From JANWHQ01 sp963775275 (GTDB lineage Bacteria > Pseudomonadota > Alphaproteobacteria > Caulobacterales > Caulobacteraceae), in contig CAVZII010000005.1 in the NCBI GenBank assembly GCA_963775275.1, forward strand, positions 310,001 through 374,000: DNA of 64,000 bases, given 5' to 3'. Shown here piece by piece: positions 1 through 9,928 of this stretch. Under the pieces are notes generated by a model. That model did no database searches. It was not told where the DNA came from and saw only the letters and a program-made list of their open reading frames with translations. Made by a program: the position numbers and the translations under genes. Each line of letters begins with the position of its first letter. Position 1 is the first letter of the stretch.

Positions 1-296
1 GGGGGCGGCCCAACCTGAAGCGGGTGTTCCTGCTGATCGACGCCCGCCACGGTCTCAAGCCGGTGGACCTGGACGCGATGGGGGCGCTGGACCAGGCGGC
101 GGTCTCCTACCAGGTCGTCCTGACCAAGGCCGACAAGCTGAAGACCGAGGACGTCGCCAACGCCGCCGCGCGCGCCGCCGGGCAGGTCTCCAAGCGGCCC
201 GCCGCCTTCCCGCGGGTCATCGCCGTCTCGGCAAGATCAGGGCTGGGGCTGGAGGCGTTGAAAGCCGAGGCGGCCGAAGCCTGGGGCGCGATCTGA
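1..296 (+). CDS. engB: EngB/YihA ribosome biogenesis GTPase, 3' part
   Basis: This is the C-terminal part of the small GTPase EngB (YihA), which helps assemble the large ribosomal subunit. The 5' end lies outside the window and the reading frame is open from base 3. The visible part carries the family pattern LLIDARHG, then the G4 guanine-specificity motif in VLTKADKL, and the late G5-like region VIAVSARSG. The gene ends in TGA at 294-296. In Caulobacter-type genomes engB lies close upstream of argB; here three extra genes separate them. Confidence 0.9.
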   Translation, partial: GRPNLKRVFLLIDARHGLKPVDLDAMGALDQAAVSYQVVLTKADKLKTEDVANAAARAAGQVSKRPAAFPRVIAVSARSGLGLEALKAEAAEAWGAI

Positions 297-399
297 AGGC
301 GCTGAACCCGAGAGCGCCCATCGCGCAGCCGGATTAACGCAATCCTAGTCGGACCAGCCGATGATGCCCGCTCCATCCGCCGGGGATTTGGAGGGGGCG

Positions 400-3307
400 A
401 TGCAGGGCGACCAACCCCGCCCATCGCACGGCGCCCGCGCAGCCGGGCCGACAATCGCAGCGCCCCTGAGGCGCGCCGTAGCAGAAGCGACGAAGCTGTG
501 CGCCCTGGCCATGGGCGTGGCGCTGCTCGCCTGGCTGAGCCTTGCGCTGACCCACCCGCGAGGCCGGGTCGCGCCGATCTGGCTGCCCAACGCCCTTTGG
601 CTGACCGCTCTGATGCGCCGGCCCGTGCGTCATTGGCCGGCGATCATGATCGCCGGCCTCGTGGGCAATATCGGCGCCGACCTCGCCGAAGGCGACAGCT
701 GGGCGCTGGCCGCTGGCTTGGCCGTCGCCAATGGCGTGGAAGCAATGTGCTGCGCCGTCGCCGTACGTCTGCTTCTGCGCGGCCGCCTGCAGCTCGATCG
801 CCTGAACCAGATGGGGATATTCGCCGGAGTCGCCTTCGCCTCGGCGGCGGTAGGAGGCGCGATCGGCGCGGGCTGGCTGCAGCTCGTGTCCGGGCGCCCG
901 CTCGGAATCAGCGCCGCCATGTGGGCCGGCGCCGACGCGCTCGGCCTGATGACGCTGACGCCGCCCTTGCTGGCGATCGCCCAAGGGGCTCTCAACAATC
1001 TCAGGCGGGTCGAGTTCTCCGGTCGCGCACCCCTGGTGCTGTCGAGCCTGGCTGTCGTCGTCCTCGGGTCCGTCATCGCGCCCGCACATCCCCTGATCCT
1101 GCTGACGCCGCCGGTCCTGATCTTTGCGGCGCTGCAGCTGGAGATGGCCGGCGCGGCCATAGGCTCGCTGCTGGTCATGGGCGCCGTGCTGGCCTTCCTG
1201 GGCGCGGGCCTAGCGCCCGTCACCATGGTGGGCCGCTCTCACGCGGAGCAATTGCTAGCGCTGCAGGCCTTCCTGTTCTCGACCACGCTCCTGACTTTCC
1301 CAGTGGCGGCCGTGCTTGCGCGCCGGCGCGAGCTGGAGGGCGCGCTGGTGGAAGCGCACGAGCTGGCCGTCCGCGCCGAAGAAATCTCGGGCGTCGGGCA
1401 CTGGCGCTACGATCATGTGACCGGGGTCATGTCCTGGTCCCGGCAGATGTTCCGAATCTACGGCCTCGATCCTGCCGAAACGGCGCCGGAGCTTCACCAC
1501 ACGGTGACGGCCTGTCATCCCGAGGACCGCGAAAGGCTGGAAGCCCACCGCCGCGACCATGCAGACGAGGACGCGGAGATCGAGGTCCGCATCATCCGCC
1601 CGGACGGCGAGGTGCGGCACGTCGTCGCCAAGGGAACGGTCGAAAAGGACGCCGCCGGCAGGGTCACCAGCCGCATCGGAACGCTGGCGGACGTCACCGG
1701 GGTCAAGCGCGCCGAAGCCGCCGCCCGTGAAAGCGAGGAACGCTATCGGGTCCTGGCCGAGAACGCGCCGGACATGATCACGCGGACCAAGCTGGACGGC
1801 GAGGTCGCCTATGTCTCGCCGAGCTCGGTGCGGGTGCTCGGCTACACGCCCGAAGAGATGTCTCACCAGAACCCGCAGGAGATGGTCCACCCCGACGACC
1901 TCGAGCGGGTGATGGCGGGCATCTTCAGGCTGATCGAGGAGCGCCTGCAGCGGCTTCCGGAACCGATCCAGTACCGCGCCAGGAACAAGGCCGGCGAATG
2001 GGCGTGGGTCGAGGTCAACCCCACCCTTGTCTTCAACGAGAACGGCGAGCCGACCGAGTTCATCGACGTCGTGCGCAACATCACCCAGGCCAAGCTGTTC
2101 GAGGCCGAACTCGAGCGGGCCAGAACGCACGCGGAAGCCGCCGCAGCCGCCAAGTCGGCTTTCCTGGCCAACATGAGCCACGAGCTCAGGACGCCCCTGA
2201 CCTCGATCATCGGCTTTTCGCGGTTGATGGGTGAACGACCCGACCTGCCCAGCGAAGCGACGCACTACGCCAAGCGAATCTCCGACGCCAGCGGCGCGCT
2301 GCTGGCGATCATCAATGACGTGCTGGACGTCTCCAAGCTCGAAGCCGGTCAGGTCGAGCTCGAGTTCCAGCCCACGTCCTTGAACCGCCTGATCGAGGAG
2401 GCCGTGGGACTGATCGGCATCCAGGCGGCGGCCAAAGGGCTGGACTTGAGGATCAAGCCGGATCCAACAGCCCCTGAGCAGATCCTGACGGACGCCTCGC
2501 GCCTGCGGCAGGTCCTGCTCAACTTCCTCAGCAACGCCGTCAAGTTCACCGAAGAGGGCGCAGTCACCATCATCACCGCCTACCGCGAGGACGGCGGCAG
2601 GGGCTTTGTCAGGATCACGGTGGAGGACACCGGCCCAGGCATCCCGGAGGACGCGCTCGGCAGACTGTTCGAGCGCTTCTCGCAGGCCGAAGTGTCGATC
2701 AACCGCACGCACGGCGGCACCGGCCTGGGGCTCGCCATCAGCAAGGGCATCGTCCAGCTGATGGGTGGAACGATCGGCGTCGAAACCAAGGTCGGCCAAG
2801 GGTCGAGCTTCTGGTTCGACATTTCCGCCGATCCCGTCGCGGAGAACTCCGGACAAGACCGGCAGCGAGACCTTGGACGACGTCGAGACCCCGGCCCTGC
2901 GGCTCCTCGTGGTCGACGACACCGCCGTGAACCGCGAACTCGTCCGGCTGATGCTCGAACCGGTGGGGATCGAAATCGAGGAAGCGGCCGGCGGCGCCGA
3001 AGCCGTGGAGGCTGCATCCGCAGAGCCGTTCGACCTGATCCTGATGGACCTGCGCATGCCGGGGATGGACGGGCTGGAGGCCACCCGCATGATCCGCGCC
3101 GAAAGCCCGCTCAACCGCGCCACGCCGATCCTGGCCCTCACTGCGGACGTGCAGCCGGAAAACGCCCACGCCTGCCGGGAAGCCGGCATGGACGACGTTC
3201 TGGCCAAGCCCATAGTGCCCCAGCAACTGCTGTCCAAAATCATGCATTGGGCCGGGACCCGGAGCGACGCCGCCGACGCGAATGAGCACCAGGCCATGGA
3301 GGCCTAG
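400..3307 (+). CDS. MASE1-PAS hybrid sensor histidine kinase with receiver domain (one frameshift)
   Basis: A membrane sensor kinase. The N-terminal roughly 300 residues are a multi-pass MASE1-like sensor, followed by two PAS domains, a HisKA domain with the phospho-acceptor motif SHELRTPL, and a HATPase domain with N box LLNFLSNAVKF, G1 VEDTGPGIP and G2 GTGLGLAISK. A receiver domain with DLRMPG and LAKPI follows in the next frame. Removing one G at 2851-2852 joins kinase and receiver into a single protein. I chose ATG 400 because GAGGGGG lies 3 bases upstream; ATG 361 is in frame but has no ribosome site. The ligand and output are unknown. Confidence 0.85.
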
Positions 3308-3380
3308 TGTGGTGGATCAGAAGTTCGCATGATGATGGCGGCTCCCGCAGTTGCGAACTTCTGATCCTTAAACCACACTA
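3305..3380. repeat. long imperfect palindrome, copy 1
   Basis: Arms 3305-3330 and 3352-3380 pair as TAGTGTGGT plus GGATCAGAAGTTCGCA against their complements, with a 4-base TTAA bulge in the right arm. The same architecture recurs 15 bases downstream (3395-3467), so this is one of a tandem pair of REP-like hairpins between the kinase and the ATPase gene. It may also end transcription of the kinase gene, but there is no T run. Confidence 0.85.
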
Positions 3381-3394
3381 GAATCATAGACTTG

Positions 3395-3467
3395 CTAGTG
3401 TCCCTATCGATTCCGAAGTTCGCATCTGCCTGGCAAAAGCGCTGGCGAACTTCGGAATCGGGACACT
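3395..3467. repeat. long imperfect palindrome, copy 2
   Basis: Arms 3395-3422 and 3445-3467 pair as AGTGTCCC plus GATTCCGAAGTTCGC, with a 4-base TATC bulge in the left arm. It shares the core GAAGTTCGC and the outer AGTGT with the palindrome at 3305-3380 but has different intervening bases, as expected for two diverged members of a dispersed palindrome family. Confidence 0.85.
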
Positions 3468-3556
3468 GAGAATGAGCCGGCCCCGCGAAGGGGCTTGCCA
3501 ATCGCCCGCGCGAAGACGAAGGCTCGCCACGAACCTGAGCGATCGGGGCGCGGCCA

Positions 3557-6148
3557 ATGGCGGCGACGAACCAGACCCTGCCTTCGCCAGGAACGGCTCC
3601 GGCCGGCGCCCTCGATCGCTTCTGGACCTTGCCGCCTGACGAGGCTTGCCGCCGCCTGGAATGCGGACTGCAAGGCCTGACCGGACAGGAGGCCGGCGCC
3701 CGGCTGGACCGCTTCGGTCCGAACACCGACGTGAAGCCGCGCCGGACTGGTCCGCTCATCGCGATCCTACGCCGACTGGCCGAGCCGCTGGTGCTCATCC
3801 TCCTGATCGCGGCGGTCATCTCTGCCGTGACCGGCGACACCGCGAGCGCGGCCATCATCGTAGCGATGCTGGTGCTGTCGATCGGGCTGGACACGGTCCA
3901 GGAGGGACGAGCCGTGCGCGCGGCGGAGATGCTGCGCCGATCGGTGGCGCTCACCGCCGAGGTCAAGCGCGACGGGACGTTCATCGAGGTCCCCGTCGAG
4001 ACCGTCGTCCCGGGTGACGTGATACGCGTGCGCGCCGGCGACATCGTCCCCGCCGATGCGCTGGTGCTGGAAAGCTCGGCCTTCACCGCCAATGAAGCGG
4101 CGCTGACCGGCGAACCCTATCCGGTGGAGAAGAATCCGGGCGTGGTCGCCTCGACGAGCCCGGCCGAAGCCTCCAACGCCGTCTTCCGGGGCTCGACCGC
4201 ACAGACCGGCGAAGCGGTCGCGCTGGCCGTCCTGACCGGTCCATCCACCGAGTTCGGCGCGGCCGCCGCCGCCCTCGGCGAGACGGAGGGCCCCTCGCCC
4301 TTCCAGCGAGACCTGCGCTCTTTCGGCCTGCTCATCGCTCGTGCGACGGCGGTCCTGGCCCTTTTCCTGGTCTCGGCCAACGTCCTGTTCGGCCGGCCGC
4401 TCCTGCAGTCGCTCACCTTCGCTGTCGCGCTCGCGGTGGGACTGACGCCGGAGCTCCTGCCCATGATCACCACCGTGACCCTGTCCAGGGGCGCGATGCG
4501 GCTGGCGGCCAAGAAGGTCATCGTCAAGCGCCTGGCGGCCATCCACGATCTCGGCGCGATGTCGGTCCTGTGCACCGACAAGACCGGCACATTGACCTCG
4601 GCCGAAATCGTGCTGGCGCAGAGTCTCGACGCCAAGGGCGCCAGCGACCCCCGCGCTGGGCGCCTGGGGGCCATCTCCAGCGCGGTCGGCGGCGACAGGG
4701 GCGCTCTGGACGCCGCGCTCCTCGCGGCCGACCCCAAGGCGGCAGACGGTTGGACGATCGTCGGGCGCGATCCGTTCGACTTCCGTCGCAGGCTGGGGTC
4801 GGTCGTGGTGGACGGGCCCGAGGGCCGCCTGCTGATCGCCAAGGGCGCGCCCGAGGCCATCCTGCCCCTGTGCTCGAGCCTTCGAGGCGCCGGACCGAGC
4901 GGCCCCAAGGCGCAGGACGCGGCGCTGGCGCGCGTGGCCGCGCTGTCGGCCCAGGGGCTGCGTTCGGTCGCGATCGCTTCGCGGCCTTGGGCCGAGGACG
5001 CCGCCGATCCGTCAACCGCCAGTGAACGGGACCTGGCTTTCGAGGGCCTTGCGGTGTTCGCCGACCCGCTCAAGGCCGACGCGGCAACGGCGATCGAGCG
5101 ACTCGCGCACGCCAAGGTGAAGGTGAAGATCCTGTCGGGCGACGATCCTGTGGTGGTCGGCCGTCTGGCGAAGCTGGTGGGGCTGAAGGCCGACCGCGTG
5201 CTGACGGGGCCCCAGATCGCCGACCTCAGCGCCGACGCCTTGGCCGTCCAGGCCCGCCGCACCGACGCCTTCGCCAGGCTGGCGCCCGAGCAGAAGTCGC
5301 GGATCATCCGCGCCCTGCAGTCGCGCGGCGAGCGCGTCGGGTTCCTCGGCGACGGGATCAACGACGCGCCGGCGCTGAAGACCGCCGACATCGGCCTTTC
5401 AGTGCAAGGGGCGACCGCGGTGGCGCGCGCGGCGGCGGACATGATCCTGCTCGACTCCGACCTCGGCGTCGTGGCCGACGGGGTGGAGGAAGGCCGGCGC
5501 ACCTTCGTCAACATCCTGAAGTACGTGCGGATGGGGGCGAGCTCGAACTTCGGCAATATGCTCTCGATGGCGGCCGCGTCGCTGTTCCTGCCGTTCCTGC
5601 CGATGGCGCCGACGCAGATCCTCCTGAACAACCTGCTCTACGACACCTCCGAGATCGGCATTCCGTTCGACGAGGTGGACACCGGCGCGGTCGCGAAGCC
5701 CCAGGTCTGGGACATGCGACGCCTGACGCGCTTCGCGGCGATCATGGGGCCGCTCTCCTCGCTGTTCGATTTCCTCACATTCGGCGGCCTGCTTCTGCTG
5801 TTCCACGTCAACGCGCCGGTGTTCCGCACGGCGTGGTTCCTGGAGTCGATGGCGACCCAGATCCTGGTGATCTTCCTGATCCGCACCAGGAGCCGGCCAT
5901 GGAAGGACCTCCCGCATCCAGCCCTGACGGTCTCTTCGCTGGCGGCGCTTGCGGTGGCGCTCGTCGTCCCGTTCACGCCGGTCGGCCGATGGTTCGGCTT
6001 CGCCCCGCCCGGACCTGCAATCATGGCCGGCATCGCGGGCCTGGTCGTCGTCTACCTCTGCGCGGCCGAGCTCCTGAAGGCCACGGCCATGGGCGAGGTC
6101 AAGGCGCGGCGCCGTCGCCCCGCCTCACCACCTCGCCGCCTTTCATGA
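3557..6148 (+). CDS. P-type ATPase, MgtA-like (P3B) cation transporter
   Basis: An 863-residue membrane P-type ATPase, predicted to move a divalent cation, most likely Mg2+, using ATP. It shows an N-terminal cation-ATPase domain, the actuator motif TGEP, the phosphorylation motif DKTGTLT (Asp341), the hinge motif GDGINDAPALK, and C-terminal membrane helices. The segment ASSNFGNMLS followed by NNLLYDTSEIGIPFDEVD closely resembles the M5-M6 region of MgtA/MgtB, which is why I prefer magnesium over calcium. Length fits the family (about 860-900). The 3' end overlaps the convergent hydrolase gene by 50 bases. Substrate is inferred only. Confidence 0.88.
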   Translation: MAATNQTLPSPGTAPAGALDRFWTLPPDEACRRLECGLQGLTGQEAGARLDRFGPNTDVKPRRTGPLIAILRRLAEPLVLILLIAAVISAVTGDTASAAIIVAMLVLSIGLDTVQEGRAVRAAEMLRRSVALTAEVKRDGTFIEVPVETVVPGDVIRVRAGDIVPADALVLESSAFTANEAALTGEPYPVEKNPGVVASTSPAEASNAVFRGSTAQTGEAVALAVLTGPSTEFGAAAAALGETEGPSPFQRDLRSFGLLIARATAVLALFLVSANVLFGRPLLQSLTFAVALAVGLTPELLPMITTVTLSRGAMRLAAKKVIVKRLAAIHDLGAMSVLCTDKTGTLTSAEIVLAQSLDAKGASDPRAGRLGAISSAVGGDRGALDAALLAADPKAADGWTIVGRDPFDFRRRLGSVVVDGPEGRLLIAKGAPEAILPLCSSLRGAGPSGPKAQDAALARVAALSAQGLRSVAIASRPWAEDAADPSTASERDLAFEGLAVFADPLKADAATAIERLAHAKVKVKILSGDDPVVVGRLAKLVGLKADRVLTGPQIADLSADALAVQARRTDAFARLAPEQKSRIIRALQSRGERVGFLGDGINDAPALKTADIGLSVQGATAVARAAADMILLDSDLGVVADGVEEGRRTFVNILKYVRMGASSNFGNMLSMAAASLFLPFLPMAPTQILLNNLLYDTSEIGIPFDEVDTGAVAKPQVWDMRRLTRFAAIMGPLSSLFDFLTFGGLLLLFHVNAPVFRTAWFLESMATQILVIFLIRTRSRPWKDLPHPALTVSSLAALAVALVVPFTPVGRWFGFAPPGPAIMAGIAGLVVVYLCAAELLKATAMGEVKARRRRPASPPRRLS

Positions 6149-7391
6149 CGAAGTCGACGTGCTCGAGGGCGGCGACGTCGGCGAGCGGATCGGCCTTGAC
6201 GGCGATGAGATCGCCGTAGCGGCCGGCCTGGATTGCGCCCACGTCCGCGGACCGGCCAAGCGCCTCGGCGGCGTCCACCGTGGCCGCCCGGATCGCCTGC
6301 ATCGGCGTCATGCCGTACTCGACCATGATCTTGAACTGCCGGGCGTTCAGCCCGTGCGGATAGACTCCGGCGTCCGTGCCGAAGATCATCTTCACCCCGG
6401 CCTTCAGCGCCTTGCGGAAGTTGTCGCGCTGGATCTGGCCGATGTCCCGGTCCTTCTGGAGGCTCTCTTCGGGCACGCCGTTCTTGGCCCCTTCGGCCTG
6501 GGTATAGTCGGTGTCGTAGATGTCCATGTCGAACCAGACGCCCTTCGCCTTGGCGAGGCGGATGCCTTCGTCGTCGACCAGGCTGGCGTGCTCGATGGTG
6601 TCGACGCCGGCGCGGATGGCGTCGTTGATGCCCGGCGCGCCGTGGGCGTGGGCGGCGACCTTGAGGCCCTCCATGTGGGCCTCGTCGACGATGGCCTTCA
6701 TCTCCTCGTAGCTGAGCTGCTGGGCGCCGGGCGTGTCGCCGTGGGAGAACACCCCGCCCGTCGCGCAGATCTTGATGACCTGAGCGCCGTACTTGTGCAT
6801 CCAGCGGACCATGTGACGGCCCTCGTCTGGGCTGTCGATCACGGCAGGGTTCTTCTGGGCCATGGATGGCGGAAACTCGTTGACGTCGCAGTGCCCGCCC
6901 GTGGCGCCGATCGGATAGCCCGCCGGCACGATGCGAGGGCCGGGAACGAACCCGGCGTCCACGGCCTGCATCAGTCCCACGTCGTCGAAGTTCTCGCCGC
7001 CGACGTCGCGGACCGTGGTGAAGCCGGCCTCGAGCGTGTCCTTGGCGTGCCTGGCGCCGATGATGGCCCAGAAGGCGTCGGTGAACTGCAGATAGGCGTA
7101 GCCGCCATAAAGCGGCGTGGAGTCCAGATGGACATGCATGTCGATCAGGCCGGGCAGCAGGGTCTCGCCGGACAGGTCGATCTGCTCGACGTCGGCCGGC
7201 GGCTGGAGCTGGCCCTGCACCCCGACCGCCGAGATGCGTCCGTCGGTGATCACCACGATGGGATGCTCGACGACCTTGCCGGCGATGACATCAATCATGC
7301 GGTCGGCTGTGACCGCCACCGTCTGGGCCGCCGCAGGCCAAGCAAGGGCGCAGGCCAGGGCCGCCCCGAGAACCCGCACCCGCCACCGCAT
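6099..7391 (-). CDS. secreted metal-dependent amidohydrolase
   Basis: A 430-residue amidohydrolase of the imidazolonepropionase-like/Xaa-Pro dipeptidase group, probably cleaving small peptides or cyclic amides in the periplasm. Residues 1-23 form a signal peptide ending AWPAAAQ. Metal ligands are visible: HVH at 86-88, the likely carboxylated Lys207 in VIKICATGG, His248 in AAHAHG, His268 in IEHAS and the Asp of FGTDAG. Start ATG 7391 was chosen because it places the signal peptide at the N-terminus. It converges on and overlaps the P-type ATPase gene. The exact substrate cannot be told from sequence. Confidence 0.88.
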   Translation of the reverse strand: MRWRVRVLGAALACALAWPAAAQTVAVTADRMIDVIAGKVVEHPIVVITDGRISAVGVQGQLQPPADVEQIDLSGETLLPGLIDMHVHLDSTPLYGGYAYLQFTDAFWAIIGARHAKDTLEAGFTTVRDVGGENFDDVGLMQAVDAGFVPGPRIVPAGYPIGATGGHCDVNEFPPSMAQKNPAVIDSPDEGRHMVRWMHKYGAQVIKICATGGVFSHGDTPGAQQLSYEEMKAIVDEAHMEGLKVAAHAHGAPGINDAIRAGVDTIEHASLVDDEGIRLAKAKGVWFDMDIYDTDYTQAEGAKNGVPEESLQKDRDIGQIQRDNFRKALKAGVKMIFGTDAGVYPHGLNARQFKIMVEYGMTPMQAIRAATVDAAEALGRSADVGAIQAGRYGDLIAVKADPLADVAALEHVDFVMKGGEVVRRGDGAAP

Positions 7392-7472
7392 GAACAGGCC
7401 TCCGACCCCGCGGCTGCCTAGCACGGCCGTCGGAAGGTGACACGACCTTCCCCGTCCGGTATTGGCGCCGCG

Positions 7473-8397
7473 ATGAGCGACGCCTCCCAAACAGACGAGG
7501 ATGCCGGCTGGTCGGCGGCGAAGGTGCTGGCCGAGGCCCTGCCCTACATCCAGATCTACGACCGCGAGATCGTGGTCATCAAATACGGCGGTCACGCCAT
7601 GGGCGAGGAAGAGGTGGCGCGCACGTTCGCCGCGGATGTGGTGCTGCTGAAGCTCCTGGGCATCCATCCGGTGGTGGTGCACGGCGGCGGACCGCAGATC
7701 AGCCGTATGCTCAAGCGCTCGGGCGTGGAGTTCCACCTTCGTGGACGGCCTTCGGGTCACGGACGCCGCCACCATGGAGGTGGCCGAGATGGTCCTGGCC
7801 GGCGCGGTGAACAAGGAGATCGCCAACTACATCAACGTGGCCGGCCGGGAGGCCGACGTGAGGGGTGTCGGACTCTCCGGCAAGGATGCGCGGCTGATCA
7901 CGGTCGAGAAGGCGATCAAGTCCCGGCGCGACCCCAAGACGAGCCTGGAGGAGACGATCGACCTCGGCTTCGTGGGCGAGCCCAAGAAGGTGGATCCCCA
8001 GCTGGTCAACGCCCTGATCCACGCCCAGGAGGACTACGTCCCGGTGATCGCGCCGATCGGCGTGTCCGAGGACGGCGCGACCTACAACATCAACGCCGAC
8101 GCAGTGGCAGGGGCCATGGCCGGCGCCCTGAAGGCCAAGCGCATGCTCATGCTGACCGACGTGCAGGGCGTGCTCGACAGGGACGGCCGGCGCATCGAGC
8201 GCCTGACCGTCGCGGAGGCCCGCGGCGCCATCATGACGGGCGTGGCCACCGGCGGGATGATCCCGAAGCTCGAGACGGCGATCCACGCGGTGGAGCAGGG
8301 CGTGGAGGCGGTGGTGATCCTGGATGGGCGCAGGCCGCACGCGATGCTCGTGGAGCTGTTCACCGAGCACGGATCAGGGACGATGGTGTGCCGGTGA
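7473..8397 (+). CDS. argB: acetylglutamate kinase (one frameshift)
   Basis: ArgB phosphorylates N-acetyl-L-glutamate in arginine biosynthesis. The N-terminal part shows IVVIKYGGHAMG and VVVHGGGPQIS, both diagnostic; the C-terminal part shows the NINADAVAGAMA and GGMIPKLETA motifs. An extra C at 7733-7734 splits the gene; removing it restores EFTFVDGLRVTDAATM. Because argB is normally needed for growth without arginine, I read this as a sequence error. ATG 7473 is the most likely start. The stop overlaps the GTG of the next gene, so argB, the HAD gene and dapD form one coupled operon. Confidence 0.92.
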
Positions 8398-9059
8398 CCG
8401 TCGACCTGACCCACGTGGACGTGTGGATCTTCGACCTCGACAACACCCTGTATCCGCCTGGCTCCGAGTTCATCGCCCTGATGGAGGACCGGATGACGAC
8501 CTTCGTCGCCCGGGAGACAGGTCTCGCGCGACACGAGGCCCGGGCGTTGCAGAAGAAGTATCTCAACGAGCACGGCACGACGCTCGCCGGCCTCATGGCC
8601 AACCATGGCGTGCCGCCCGAGCCGTTCCTGACCGAGGTGCATGACGTCGCACTGGACTCGCTCAGCCGCGACGAGGCTCTGAGGACGGCGATCGCGGGCC
8701 TGCCCGGCCGCCGGCTGGTGTTCACCAACGGCGACGCCCGCCATGCCGAGCGCGTGCTGCGCCACCTGGAGCTGGACGACCTGTTCGAGGACGTCTTCCA
8801 CATCGCCGCGGCCGACTATATCCCCAAGCCCAGGCCGGAGGCCTTCGCGCGGATGGTGGAGCGCCATGACGTCGATCCGCGCGGCGCTGTGTTCTTCGAG
8901 GACTCCGAGCGGAACCTGGAGCCGGCGGCCCGCATCGGCATGACCACCGTCCTGGTCGGTCCGCGCGCGACGGATTGCGCCGCCGACTTTGTGCACTACA
9001 GAACCGAGGCGCTCGCCCCCTTCCTCGCGGGCGCGCGCGTCAGGGAGAGCGCCCATTGA
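8394..9059 (+). CDS. HAD-family pyrimidine 5'-nucleotidase-like hydrolase
   Basis: A 221-residue HAD hydrolase. Motif I is IFDLDNTLYP, motif II VFTNGDARH, and motifs III/IV include IPKPRPEAF and FFEDSERN. This is the subfamily annotated as pyrimidine 5'-nucleotidase and usually found beside argB/dapD in Caulobacterales. GTG 8394 overlaps the argB stop (GTGA); GTG 8388 is an alternative with a slightly better ribosome site. The stop overlaps the TTG start of dapD. Cytosolic; the physiological phosphate ester is unknown. Confidence 0.88.
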   Translation: MTVDLTHVDVWIFDLDNTLYPPGSEFIALMEDRMTTFVARETGLARHEARALQKKYLNEHGTTLAGLMANHGVPPEPFLTEVHDVALDSLSRDEALRTAIAGLPGRRLVFTNGDARHAERVLRHLELDDLFEDVFHIAAADYIPKPRPEAFARMVERHDVDPRGAVFFEDSERNLEPAARIGMTTVLVGPRATDCAADFVHYRTEALAPFLAGARVRESAH

Positions 9060-9904
9060 CCCGAGAAGCCGCCCTCGAGCAGGAGATCGAAGCCGCGTGG
9101 GAGCGCCGCACCGAGCTCTATGAGATGACCACCGGCGCCCTGCGCGAAAGCGTGGAGGAGGCCATCGACTTCCTTGACGCAGGCCGCCTGCGCGTGGCCG
9201 AGAAGGTCGGCGAGGACTGGGTCGCCAACCAGTGGCTGAAGAAGGCCGTGCTCCTGTCCTTCCGCCTCCAAGGCAACCGGATGATGGGCGGGAACTCAGA
9301 CATCAACCGCGCGCCGGGCGTGGGGCCGTGGTGGGACAAGGTCCCGTCCAAGTGGGGGGAATGGACCGAGGACCGGTTCAAGGCGGCGGGCTTTCGCGCC
9401 GTGCCCGGCGCCGTGGTCCGCAAGGGCGCGCACATCGCCAGGAACGTCGTGCTGATGCCCTCGTTCGTGAACATAGGCGCCTATGTCGGCGAGGGGACGA
9501 TGGTCGACACCTGGGCCACCGTCGGCTCGTGCGCCCAGATCGGCCGCAACGTCCACCTGTCCGGCGGGGCCGGCATCGGGGGCGTGCTGGAGCCGCTGCA
9601 GGCCGGCCCCACGATCATCGAGGACGACTGCTTCATCGGCGCCCGCTCGGAGGTGGCCGAGGGCGTGGTCGTCGGCCAGGGCGCCGTGCTGTCGATGGGC
9701 GTCTTCATCGGCGCCTCCACCAAGATCGTCGACCGGGCGACAGGCGAAGTCATTCGCGGGCGCGTGCCGCCCTACTCGGTGGTGGTGCCCGGCTCGCTGC
9801 CGGATCCGAAGGGCGGCCCCAGCCTCTACTGCGCGGTGATCGTCAAGCGGGTCGACGCCCAGACCCGCTCCAAGACCTCGATCAACGAACTGCTCAGGGA
9901 CTGA
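9056..9904 (+). CDS. dapD: tetrahydrodipicolinate N-succinyltransferase
   Basis: DapD transfers succinyl from succinyl-CoA to tetrahydrodipicolinate in the succinylase branch of lysine/diaminopimelate synthesis. The 282 residues match the family length. A left-handed beta-helix of hexapeptide repeats is visible (for example GAYVGEGTMVDTWATVGSCA), and NRMMGGNSDINRAPG fits the N-terminal domain. Start TTG 9056 overlaps the upstream stop as TTGA and is preceded by AGGGAGA, which supports translational coupling. The next step of the pathway, dapE, lies 3 kb downstream after three unrelated genes. Confidence 0.95.
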   Translation: MTREAALEQEIEAAWERRTELYEMTTGALRESVEEAIDFLDAGRLRVAEKVGEDWVANQWLKKAVLLSFRLQGNRMMGGNSDINRAPGVGPWWDKVPSKWGEWTEDRFKAAGFRAVPGAVVRKGAHIARNVVLMPSFVNIGAYVGEGTMVDTWATVGSCAQIGRNVHLSGGAGIGGVLEPLQAGPTIIEDDCFIGARSEVAEGVVVGQGAVLSMGVFIGASTKIVDRATGEVIRGRVPPYSVVVPGSLPDPKGGPSLYCAVIVKRVDAQTRSKTSINELLRD

Positions 9905-9928
9905 ATCGACGCGCCGGGGAGGCGAACC

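Noticed and set aside
1255..3297. 680-codon open frame on the minus strand opposite the histidine kinase
   Set aside because: It mirrors the codon structure of the kinase in high-GC DNA, has no family motif, and the kinase domains on the plus strand are unmistakable.
6159..7421. 420-codon plus-strand frame opposite the amidohydrolase
   Set aside because: Shadow frame of the minus-strand hydrolase, which has a signal peptide and all metal ligands.
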